Below are positions 7,288-14,955 of a DNA stretch of 23,208 nt, piece by piece. A program made the translations under genes and the position numbers. The notes under the pieces are model-generated. The model made no database searches, was not told the DNA's origin, and saw only the letters and a list, made by a program, of their open reading frames with translations. How positions within the stretch are numbered: the first letter of the stretch is position 1; each line of letters starts with the position of its first letter. The stretch covers positions 1 through 23,208 of the forward strand of contig QEUW01000072.1 in NCBI GenBank assembly GCA_003577005.1, given 5' to 3'. Source of the stretch: Chloroflexota bacterium (GTDB lineage Bacteria > Chloroflexota > Anaerolineae > Caldilineales > Caldilineaceae).

Positions 7288-7986
7288 TTACTGACGGGTG
7301 AGGGTGGTTTTAGCCGCCAACCCCTGACGGTCCAGGATCCGGATCTGCTGGCGGTCAAGCTCGATCAGCTCTTCTTCAACCAGTGCGCGCAGGGCGCGAT
7401 TGAGGACATCGGGTACGGCGCCAAGACGGGCAGCCATTTCGGCCTGGGTGGCCCAGCGCCGCCGGTACACTACATCGTCCTCGGCTTCCTCCAACAACAG
7501 GCGGGCAAGTCGCTCTGTTACCGTGTGCAACGACAGGTCTGCCACCAGCGTGACCAGCTCGGTGAGCCGGTCTGCCATAAATTCGATCACCTGCACCGCC
7601 AGCGCCGGATTGGCCGCCAACATCCGGCGCACCGCATCGCGCTGGAGCAGCCAGATCCTCGTCTGCTCCAGCGCGATGGCCGTGGCCGGCGCGGGTCGAT
7701 CGACAAAGACGCCCATGCCGCTGAAGATCTCGCCGGGACCAAAAACTTGCAGAACCTGTTCGCGGCCTTCAGGTGACATTTTCACCACCTTGACCCACCC
7801 GGTATCTACGTAGTAGAGCGCCGGTGCGGCATCGCCCTCCAAAAAGATCACGGCGCCCGGCGCGTAGGCTCGCCAGACGGCGCTGCGTGCCATCTGCGCC
7901 AGGACCTCTGGGTCCAACCCGCGCAAAAATGAGCTGGTTTGAAGCTTTTCGACCAGTTGGTCCCGCTGAGCAGGTGTCGCTTGCAT
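7288..7986 (-). CDS. Crp/Fnr-family transcriptional regulator
   Basis: The 232-residue protein has an N-terminal cyclic-nucleotide-type beta-roll (about 20-115), a long dimerisation helix (about 120-165) and a C-terminal winged helix-turn-helix (TQAEMAARLGAVPDVLNRALRAL, with the recognition helix at 192-203). The effector pocket differs from CRP: the GEL and RSA phosphate-binding motifs are replaced by SGM and PAT, so cAMP binding is unlikely. There is no cysteine, so an Fnr-type iron-sulfur cluster is excluded; a heme- or NO-sensing DNR-like role is possible. The start at ATG 7986 is chosen because AAGGGG lies 6 bases upstream and the protein then has normal family length; an extension to 8109 adds 41 residues unlike the family. 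It probably controls the adjoining operon, and perhaps itself. Confidence 0.93.
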   Translation of the reverse strand: MQATPAQRDQLVEKLQTSSFLRGLDPEVLAQMARSAVWRAYAPGAVIFLEGDAAPALYYVDTGWVKVVKMSPEGREQVLQVFGPGEIFSGMGVFVDRPAPATAIALEQTRIWLLQRDAVRRMLAANPALAVQVIEFMADRLTELVTLVADLSLHTVTERLARLLLEEAEDDVVYRRRWATQAEMAARLGAVPDVLNRALRALVEEELIELDRQQIRILDRQGLAAKTTLTRQ

Positions 7987-8047
7987 CCACTTCCCCTTCA
8001 CAGCGCAACAAACGATGACAAAGCACTGTTCAGCCAGTTGAGGTGAA

Positions 8048-8078
8048 TCATCTTGATTGTCACGCAAGATCAATATCA
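8048..8078. promoter_or_regulatory. Imperfect palindrome with TTGAT/ATCAA half-sites upstream of the regulator gene
   Basis: Arms TCATCTTGAT (8048-8057) and ATCAATATCA (8069-8078) match at 8 of 10 positions around an 11-base centre. The TTGAT and ATCAA cores equal Fnr half-sites, but the spacing is 11 rather than the canonical 4. It lies 62-92 bases upstream of the regulator ATG, a suitable place for autoregulation. Binding is inferred. Confidence 0.4.
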
Positions 8079-8300
8079 TGAAAGCGGGATTTACGCAACG
8101 CTGGCGCACCGGGTCCCTCTAACCGGCGATACAAAACCCGGATGATCGACGGCTTTTCATCTCGGCCGCGCTCCCAATATCAACCACCCCAATGTATCTT
8201 TTGACCCTTCTGTCGCACACCGGTTGATGGCTACACTCACTCCCAGCGATCAACCCATTACGCTGCCCCAAACCTGCTGCAAGCGCGTTTTTGATATATG

Positions 8301-8306
8301 AAGGGG
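8301..8306 (+). promoter_or_regulatory. Ribosome binding site that decides the start of the large secreted protein
   Basis: AAGGGG lies 9 bases before the ATG at 8316. Another in-frame ATG at 8298 directly precedes this site and has no ribosome site upstream, so 8316 is the better start. Confidence 0.6.
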
Positions 8307-8315
8307 ACAAACCTT

Positions 8316-11300
8316 ATGTACGTTCAATCGATTCTCGAAGCGCCATGCCTTGATCTGGGCCTCAAGGAGAAGGCGCTGGCGCTGCTCGTGGTGATCAGCC
8401 TGCTCTTGCAGCCGATCATCACGATGCTGCCGCCGCAAAGCCTGCCAGCGCCCAATGAGACCGTCGCCGTAGCAAACGCGACGGCCGACGTGGCTACCCC
8501 CACTGCGCCACCACCGGCGACCGCCCGGCCCATCTACCCGCTACCTGCCGAACTCGTGGGCAAGCCGGAGGTAGCCGCGCTGCGCACGGCGCACAGCGCA
8601 ACATTTGCCGTCGGCGACAACGAGTACGCTGTGCTACAGGAGCTCCAGCCTATCCATTACCAAGATGCGACGGGCGCCTGGCGGCACATCGACCCGGCCT
8701 TTGTTCGCACGCCCACCGGCTGGCAGAATACGGCCAACACGGTCCACACTGCGTTGGCCCAGCGCACCAGCCTGGCCCGCATCAGCGGCGACGGCGTCGG
8801 CGTCGAATGGCGCCCGGTCGCGCTCGAAGTGGTCCAGGCCAACGGCGGCAAAGAGACCGTGGCCCAACCCCACCTCGGTGAGTCGGCTGCACCCGGTGTT
8901 CAGCAGGCTGATGGCAACACCGTGCGCTACCCCGCCAGTTGGAGTCTGGAGGGTCTACAAGACCAGTGGCAGAGCGGTCGCGGTCAGGTCGAATACGCCA
9001 TGCGCCTGCCCAATCTCCCCCTCTCCAAACTGGAGAGGGGGGAGGGGGGTGAGGTCGAGCATCTCGACCTTCGTGTCTTGCTGCGACTCACGCCCGGCAC
9101 GACTATCGAAATCGACGGCGAACCAGTCACACTCACTCCTCACTCCTCACTCCTCACTCGTCACGCGCTCACCTTTGTCACTGGCAACGGCGCCGCCATG
9201 CTCCTGCAGCCGCCCATCACCTACGAACAGGAGGACCCTGAAAATGCGGCGGCCGGGAGCTACGTACTCAGCGCCACTGCCGATCCCAACGTGGTCGAAC
9301 TGCGCGTCCGCACGCCGTGGGATTGGCTGGCGGCGCCCGAACGCCGCTTCCCGGTGATCATCGACCCGGTCTTTCAGATGCGCTCGGGCACCTTTAGTTT
9401 GACACCGGTCTACAAAGATTTCTTTGAGACTTTTGTCGATTACTCAAGCAAGCCTGGCTTCGGCCAGTTCAAGCAGGGTGTCAAGCGCTACTTGGTCAAG
9501 TTCGATATACCCAAACAGCCGCCGGGCACAACCGTCACCAAGGCTCACTTTGTGGTGACACCCACAGGACAAAACGCCGGTTCGTTTGGTGCCTTCCCGG
9601 TCGCATGGCTGGGTACGATGTTTGGCAATGTGCAGATGCTCAATGTGCGCGGCTTTGCGCTGGATAACGACAATTGGCAGATGAGTTCTAACAAGCAGCA
9701 CATCCTAAATGCCGCACCGCTGGCGCCCGCCGAACGGTTGGTATTCTACACCAACGGCAATCCCAAACAGCCGCTCAGCGCCGTCTGGGATGTCACCGAC
9801 CTCGCCAGCCAGTGGCTGACGCCGGGGCAGAACCACGGTCTGATGGTAGCGACCCAGCGCGAGTTCTGCTATCAAGACCTCAACTTTGTCGAGGCCTACA
9901 TCTGGCCCTGTGGCGGCTTTGACCTGGACAACACGCGCGCCTGGCGTGACGAAGAACTGGCCGAGATCGAGGCCAACAGTACGCCCGACGAAAATCACCA
10001 CGTCGTCAGCGAAAGCGGCGGTGTGCGGCTCATCGCCTATTACACCGGCCCGACGCTCAACAAGGACCAGGTCATCACCACCGACAACCTCTTTCTCAAT
10101 AACTTTGGCCTGCCCAGCAGCGAACCAGCCTACTACCACACTGATCAGGAATATAGGCTGGCGGCGCTGCCGATGAATAATTGGTATGCAGTGGCGACGC
10201 GCGGCTTTGGCGATCCCTTTGGCCCCAATCCGCCCACGCTTGACGAACCCAGCGGGCGCAACCTGCGCGGCTCGGTCGATTTTGAGATCTACGTCAACAA
10301 CGGCAAACCAACGCGCCAGCCGGGCAAGACCGGCAACGTCAACCATTATGTCATCGACGGGCGCAATGTCAACACCGACGGCTTCCGCGCCCTGGTCAAG
10401 CCGCAGACGGGCGAAAACCTGCCCAGTGGCTATGATATCCGCCTCATCGGCGAGCGCGAGAGCCTGGCCGTCCCTCTAGGGGGATCGGTGGAGCGCAACG
10501 TCTGGTTCTCCAGCCTCGAGCCGCTGCACCTCTACAATGTCGCGCTGCCGCCGGGCAGCAACAGCCGCGTCGATGTCCGCATCGTGGCGACCAACGCCGA
10601 GGACACCACGCAGAACTTTACGCTCTACCAGAACGCGGATGACTTCTTTGCCGAACTGACCGGCGCCAACACCCAGGTGGCCGTGCAGACGATCGCCAAC
10701 CGCGGGCTGGTCGGTATCCCCGTCGGCGGTGTCCAGTTGACCAGCGGGATCGTCAGCGTGCCCGGCGGCAACTATGCGCTTGCCCTGGGCTACACAGGGC
10801 CGGAAGTGCTGTTCGACAAGATTGAGATTCCGTCGTTGCAGGCTGCCTCGGCGGGGGGCGAACCGCTCGTCGTCCAATATCATTACAATCTGCGCATCAC
10901 CGCCTGTGGGCCGGGCGAATACCCCACCAGCACAGGCGGCTGCCAGCGCGTCGAGTGCCCCACCAGCGCCTTTGCCGCAGCGAACCGGCGTGACAACCTG
11001 GCCGGTCTCCAGGTCTGGAGCGCCGCTGGGTGGAGCGCCGCCGGCAACCCGGCCACCACCAATCTGGCGAATATCGCCCCGCTCATCGGCGGGGCCGGCA
11101 ATATCTCGCCCCATGTGGCGGTCATTGAAGGCACGGTCAGCATCAACGGCAACGACATCCGCGTCGATAGGCCCGATCCCAACAACCTGGTCGCGCCGAC
11201 GGTGATCCTGGTCGACTGCGGCCAGTTCAACAACCCGCCGGCCACGCCCGCCGACTCGTTCACGGCATACACCGGCCCCATGCGGCGTGAGTTCGCCGGC

Positions 11301-14300
11301 CAGCCGCCTGTTGCAATGGCCGCGCTCATTCCTGGCGGTGTGGGGGCGCGCGGGCTCAACCCCTGGTACAGCGACGACCTCAACGCTGGCGATGTGAGCC
11401 AGCACGAATACCGCGTGCTGCCGGCAGCGGGTTCCATCGAGGGCAAGGCGCAGTTGCGTCGGCTCGTCCCCGCCGATCTGCGCTTCGACGTGACCTACAG
11501 CGGCAACATCGGCGGCTACAGTTCGCTCAACGGGGAGATCGTCGCGGCGGGCAATCTGGCGACGCTCGACATTGCCAGCCTGGCCCTGGCGCTTGGCAAC
11601 GACTTCAGTCTGGACTGGCGCACCTATCCCGTGTTGGAGGACAAATACTCGGCGCGCTACTTTGGTGCCGTGCGGGCGGCCAAAGCGACCGTAACTCAGC
11701 ACGCCAGCCTGGGCGGCGCCAGCAAACCGGTCCAGGCGCTGCTGTTACCGCGTGGGGTCAAACTGCCCAGCGAACCACAGAAGAGTTGCGCCGGCAGTTG
11801 TGTCGATGTGCGCGCCCCGTCGGACACCCCCACCGCGCCCAACCGCAAGTGGGCCATGCCCGATGTCCACACCGATGTCCAGGCGGGTATGATGGCAATG
11901 AATGCCGCCGGCAGCACCATCGTCTACAGCACCGACCACCCGCAGGTAAATGCGACGGGCATGAATGCGCCCAACATTAGCCAGAGCTTTAGCTTTGACG
12001 CCTTCAACGCCACGGTGAGCGTCGAGGAGGATTACTGCGCCACCGACGCCAACGGCAACCCCAGCGGCCCCAAGGTGTTGGTGATCCGCGGCGAGACGCG
12101 GCTGGCGCTGCCCAACATCGGCTCGGCGGGCGACCCCAACGCCGGCATCAGCGCCAAGTTCAAACTGTGCCAGACCTCGCTGCGCAGCGTCCACCTGAGC
12201 TTCCAGTCGCCTGTGGGCGTGCCCATCGGCAGCAGCGGTCTCTTCCTGACCGGGCTAAGCGGCAGCGTGGACATTTTCCCCGAACACACCACCATCCGTA
12301 TCGGGTTGGACTTCCAGGCCGCACCGGGCGGCAACGGCGGCATCTTCAAGGCGCACGGCGAGGTGGTGATCGACACACGCGGTCTCTTTGCCTTCCAGGG
12401 CGACGCCAAGATCCTGGGTGTGGTCAACGCCGACGGCAAGCTCTGGGTAGCGTGGAACCCCATGGACATCGGCTTCGAGGTCAATGTGCGGCTGGGAAGC
12501 TGGCTCAAAGGCTTTGCCCGCGCCCACATGTGGCAGGGCCGCGGCTTCAACAACTATACCTGGCTGCCCGACAACGACGAGATGCACTTCACCGCCGCGC
12601 TGGGCGCTACCATCACCATCGAAGAGGACGCCATCTTCTGGGGCGTGCCGTGGGACGACATCAGCTTTGGCGTCGAACTGGCCTTTGGCGAGTTCTGCAC
12701 CAACAGCAGTTGCACCCGCTACGAGTTTGGCGTCAAGGGCAAGTTCGAGATCGCCGGCTTCGACGTGGGTCTTTACTACGGCTTTGACGAAGGGCTGGAC
12801 TTCATCCTGGGCAATGACAACCACGTGCTCATCGACCAGCACAACGGCGCCAAGAGTTCGCCCGTCTTTGCCGCCGGAGAAATGGCTGACCTCTCTGACC
12901 CGGTCACGGTCCAGGGCGCGCCGGCCACCATCAACGGGGTGGCGACCATCACCTTTACCGTCTCAACGCAAGCCGAGGAGATACTGGTTGGCATCGGCTG
13001 GCAGGCAGGGACGCCGAGCCTCAGCCTGGTGCGACCCGACGGCGTGGAGATCACCACCGCCAACGCCAACCAACACGGCGCCCAGACCGAGGTGCATAGC
13101 CAGACGATGATCTTTGGCGTGGAAGGCCCCATGGCGGGCGTCTGGCAGGCGCGCATCAGCAACCTGAGCGATGAAGGGATCGAGCACTATCGCTTCTTCC
13201 ACTTTGCCAGCAAGGGCGCGCCAGGGACGCCGGGCAACCGCGGCGCTTTTGTCAACCCGCTGGGGCAGAACGAGCCGGGGACAAATAGCTACACCATCAA
13301 CTGGCAGGCGCCGCCCGACACGCCCGCTACGGCCACGGTGAGCCTCTACTATGCGCGCACCGATGTGATCACCGGCAACTTGCAGATCGGCATGCCGATC
13401 GTCAAGAACCTGCCCTTTGTGACCGGAAGCTACGAGTGGAACACCAGCAAGCTGCTCAATGGCAGCTACCGCGTGACCGCCGTGGTGGACGACGGTATCA
13501 ACGAGCTGCCCACCGGCAAGGTGAGCGTACCCGACGACGCCTGTCTCCCCATGGAGTACGGCGTGCCGCGGCTGCGAGCCTTTGACCCCAACCGCTTCCC
13601 CGGCACCGAGGTCTTTACCGCGACCGGCACGATCCAGATCAACGACGTGCTGCCGCCGGCAACCCCTACCGGGCTGACCGTCGTGCCCGGTGACGGTGCG
13701 CTGCTCGCCAAATGGAATCCATCGCCCGAGCCGGATGTGAACGCCTATCTGATCCGCTGGGGCCAGTTACGGCCCGATGTGCCGGTGGGCTTCCTGGTGC
13801 AGAACCAGGCGCTGGTGGCGGCGTCTGAGTTACCGCAGTATCGCATCGGCGCGCTCAAGACTGGTCTGGGCTACGGGGTGGACATAGCTGCGCTCGACAT
13901 CAACGGCAACGCCAGTCCCTTCAGCGAGGCGGTCAAGGCAGTCAACGACAGCACGGCCAGTGTCATCCCCCTGGCGCCGGAGAACTTTGCCCTTGCCGGG
14001 CGCACCTCCGATAGCGCTAGCTTCAGTTGGATGCCCGCCGCGGGTCCCTCGGCGGCGAGCTTCCGGCTCACCTACGTCAAGCTGGGGGCCGGCCATGAAG
14101 TAGGTGTGTTCGACGTGACCGGCACAGCGGCGACGATCCCAAATTTGGAGACCGGCGCGGTCTATCAGGTCATGGCCAATGCGGCCAACGCCGACGGCTG
14201 GCGTAGCGCCAACAGCGACCCCATCCGTGTGCTGGTCACCAACGGGGTGGATGCCAACGGCGACGGCATGGCCGATGACTGGGCCGCAGCCCACGACGTG

Positions 14301-14843
14301 ACCAACGCCAACGCCGACGATGATAACGATGGCTTGACCAATGGGCAGGAATATGCCCAGGGCAGCAACCCCCGCCGGCAAGACAGCGACGGCGACGGCC
14401 TGAGCGACTTCGAGGAGCAGGCCGCCGGCACCGACCCGGCCAATGCGCTGGAATACGGCGGCGAGGTGCTCCAACCTCGTCTACTGTTGGAGCACGACCG
14501 GCTCACCTTCAAGCCCAAGCTGCAACCGGGCGGCGAGGCGCCGGCGCAGTCGATCAAGTGGCTCAACGCCGGTGGCGGGACGCTCAACCTGCAAGCCAGC
14601 ACCGACGCGCCGTGGATCACCGCCAGCGTCGTCAGTGACACCGTGCAGGTGGCGCTCAGCCAGGGCAACCTGACGCCCGGCTTCCAGTCGGGCATCGTGC
14701 GGCTGGCGGCGGCGGAGGGCAGCGGGCCGATCATTGGCGGCGCGGCGTGTATTCGGGTCAACGCCTGGGTGGCCCAGGCGGACAACGACACGACGCCGCT
14801 CTTTGACCGGCACATGTTCCTGCCGCTGGTGAGCAATGAGTGA
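8316..14843 (+). CDS. Giant secreted modular surface protein (DNRLRE-type, FN3-like, Ca-binding repeats, BACON-like)
   Basis: The product has 2175 residues. A hydrophobic segment at about 20-38 followed by a Pro/Thr/Ala-rich stretch marks it as exported. Residues about 90-350 resemble the N-terminal part of secreted DNRLRE proteins (IHYQDATGAWRHIDPAF; RRFPVIIDPVF). A DNRLRE-like domain spans about 355-540, with YLVKFDIP and WDVTDLASQWL. From about 540 to 1500 the chain is beta-rich and unrecognised, with several cysteine pairs. Two FN3-like domains follow (about 1780-1873 and 1885-1980), then acidic calcium-binding repeats (DANGDGMADDW, DDDNDGLTNGQEY, DSDGDGLSDFEE; about 1977-2046), a BACON-like domain (about 2054-2152) and a C-terminal FLPLVSNE. 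Likely a wall-, sheath- or matrix-associated adhesin or scaffold; no catalytic motif is seen. It starts at ATG 8316 (AAGGGG 9 bases before). It precedes the polysaccharide operon but is separated from it by a terminator and 501 bases. Confidence 0.88.
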   Translation: MYVQSILEAPCLDLGLKEKALALLVVISLLLQPIITMLPPQSLPAPNETVAVANATADVATPTAPPPATARPIYPLPAELVGKPEVAALRTAHSATFAVGDNEYAVLQELQPIHYQDATGAWRHIDPAFVRTPTGWQNTANTVHTALAQRTSLARISGDGVGVEWRPVALEVVQANGGKETVAQPHLGESAAPGVQQADGNTVRYPASWSLEGLQDQWQSGRGQVEYAMRLPNLPLSKLERGEGGEVEHLDLRVLLRLTPGTTIEIDGEPVTLTPHSSLLTRHALTFVTGNGAAMLLQPPITYEQEDPENAAAGSYVLSATADPNVVELRVRTPWDWLAAPERRFPVIIDPVFQMRSGTFSLTPVYKDFFETFVDYSSKPGFGQFKQGVKRYLVKFDIPKQPPGTTVTKAHFVVTPTGQNAGSFGAFPVAWLGTMFGNVQMLNVRGFALDNDNWQMSSNKQHILNAAPLAPAERLVFYTNGNPKQPLSAVWDVTDLASQWLTPGQNHGLMVATQREFCYQDLNFVEAYIWPCGGFDLDNTRAWRDEELAEIEANSTPDENHHVVSESGGVRLIAYYTGPTLNKDQVITTDNLFLNNFGLPSSEPAYYHTDQEYRLAALPMNNWYAVATRGFGDPFGPNPPTLDEPSGRNLRGSVDFEIYVNNGKPTRQPGKTGNVNHYVIDGRNVNTDGFRALVKPQTGENLPSGYDIRLIGERESLAVPLGGSVERNVWFSSLEPLHLYNVALPPGSNSRVDVRIVATNAEDTTQNFTLYQNADDFFAELTGANTQVAVQTIANRGLVGIPVGGVQLTSGIVSVPGGNYALALGYTGPEVLFDKIEIPSLQAASAGGEPLVVQYHYNLRITACGPGEYPTSTGGCQRVECPTSAFAAANRRDNLAGLQVWSAAGWSAAGNPATTNLANIAPLIGGAGNISPHVAVIEGTVSINGNDIRVDRPDPNNLVAPTVILVDCGQFNNPPATPADSFTAYTGPMRREFAGQPPVAMAALIPGGVGARGLNPWYSDDLNAGDVSQHEYRVLPAAGSIEGKAQLRRLVPADLRFDVTYSGNIGGYSSLNGEIVAAGNLATLDIASLALALGNDFSLDWRTYPVLEDKYSARYFGAVRAAKATVTQHASLGGASKPVQALLLPRGVKLPSEPQKSCAGSCVDVRAPSDTPTAPNRKWAMPDVHTDVQAGMMAMNAAGSTIVYSTDHPQVNATGMNAPNISQSFSFDAFNATVSVEEDYCATDANGNPSGPKVLVIRGETRLALPNIGSAGDPNAGISAKFKLCQTSLRSVHLSFQSPVGVPIGSSGLFLTGLSGSVDIFPEHTTIRIGLDFQAAPGGNGGIFKAHGEVVIDTRGLFAFQGDAKILGVVNADGKLWVAWNPMDIGFEVNVRLGSWLKGFARAHMWQGRGFNNYTWLPDNDEMHFTAALGATITIEEDAIFWGVPWDDISFGVELAFGEFCTNSSCTRYEFGVKGKFEIAGFDVGLYYGFDEGLDFILGNDNHVLIDQHNGAKSSPVFAAGEMADLSDPVTVQGAPATINGVATITFTVSTQAEEILVGIGWQAGTPSLSLVRPDGVEITTANANQHGAQTEVHSQTMIFGVEGPMAGVWQARISNLSDEGIEHYRFFHFASKGAPGTPGNRGAFVNPLGQNEPGTNSYTINWQAPPDTPATATVSLYYARTDVITGNLQIGMPIVKNLPFVTGSYEWNTSKLLNGSYRVTAVVDDGINELPTGKVSVPDDACLPMEYGVPRLRAFDPNRFPGTEVFTATGTIQINDVLPPATPTGLTVVPGDGALLAKWNPSPEPDVNAYLIRWGQLRPDVPVGFLVQNQALVAASELPQYRIGALKTGLGYGVDIAALDINGNASPFSEAVKAVNDSTASVIPLAPENFALAGRTSDSASFSWMPAAGPSAASFRLTYVKLGAGHEVGVFDVTGTAATIPNLETGAVYQVMANAANADGWRSANSDPIRVLVTNGVDANGDGMADDWAAAHDVTNANADDDNDGLTNGQEYAQGSNPRRQDSDGDGLSDFEEQAAGTDPANALEYGGEVLQPRLLLEHDRLTFKPKLQPGGEAPAQSIKWLNAGGGTLNLQASTDAPWITASVVSDTVQVALSQGNLTPGFQSGIVRLAAAEGSGPIIGGAACIRVNAWVAQADNDTTPLFDRHMFLPLVSNE
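9017..9041. repeat. Palindromic GC-rich repeat element inserted in frame
   Basis: Perfect 11-base arms (CCCCCTCTCCA and TGGAGAGGGGG) around a 3-base loop are followed by a GGAGGGGGGTGAGG tail to 9054. It lies within the large protein gene and is translated as the polar stretch LPLSKLERGEGGEV, unlike its neighbours. The type resembles short dispersed repeats usually seen between genes, so an insertion that kept the frame is likely. Confidence 0.6.
9130..9164 (+). repeat. Heptanucleotide tandem repeat inside the large secreted protein gene
   Basis: Three exact copies of TCCTCAC (9137-9157) are followed by one variant TCGTCAC (9158-9164) and preceded by a weaker copy, CACTCAC (9130-9136). It is read as LTPHSSLLTRH. 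Because seven is not a multiple of three, gain or loss of one unit would shift the reading frame of the remaining roughly 1900 codons. Confidence 0.8.
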
Positions 14844-14867
14844 GGGGCTGACAGCAGATTTACAGAA

Positions 14868-14900
14868 CAGTTCGAGCAGATTTAGGCGCTGCTCGAACTG
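14868..14900. terminator. First hairpin after the large secreted protein
   Basis: Perfect 12-base arms CAGTTCGAGCAG (14868-14879) and CTGCTCGAACTG (14889-14900) surround a 9-base loop, 24 bases after the stop. No T-run follows directly. It probably acts together with the next stem as a transcript end structure. Confidence 0.55.
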
Positions 14901-14918
14901 AGCGAGGGTTAACACAAG

Positions 14919-14955
14919 AGCGGATTCTCCCAGGGGAGAATCCGCTTTGGTTTGG
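14919..14955 (+). terminator. Intrinsic terminator of the large secreted protein gene
   Basis: Perfect 13-base arms (14919-14931 and 14934-14946, AGCGGATTC... / ...GAATCCGCT) form a very strong stem with a minimal loop, followed by TTGGTTTGG. Together with the upstream hairpin it gives two stacked stems, the second with the T-rich tail expected of a Rho-independent terminator on the plus strand. Confidence 0.75.

Larger units (their letters stand above)
7987..8315. other. Divergent regulatory region between the regulator and the large secreted protein
   Basis: This gap separates two divergent genes and must hold both promoters. It contains six TTGAT or ATCAA pentamers (8053, 8069, 8179, 8224, 8249, 8291), one imperfect palindrome described separately, and a small stem with arms CCGGGT (8109-8114) and ACCCGG (8136-8141). 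No clear -35/-10 pair stands out. No RNA gene was recognised. Confidence 0.5.

Noticed and set aside
7987..8109. 41-residue N-terminal extension of the Crp-like regulator
   Set aside because: The extra residues are not family-like, have no ribosome site upstream, and would cover the likely promoter region.
10476..11702. Minus-strand open frame of 408 codons within the large secreted protein gene
   Set aside because: Antisense shadow of a GC-rich gene; the protein lacks recognisable domains and a ribosome site in a plausible place.
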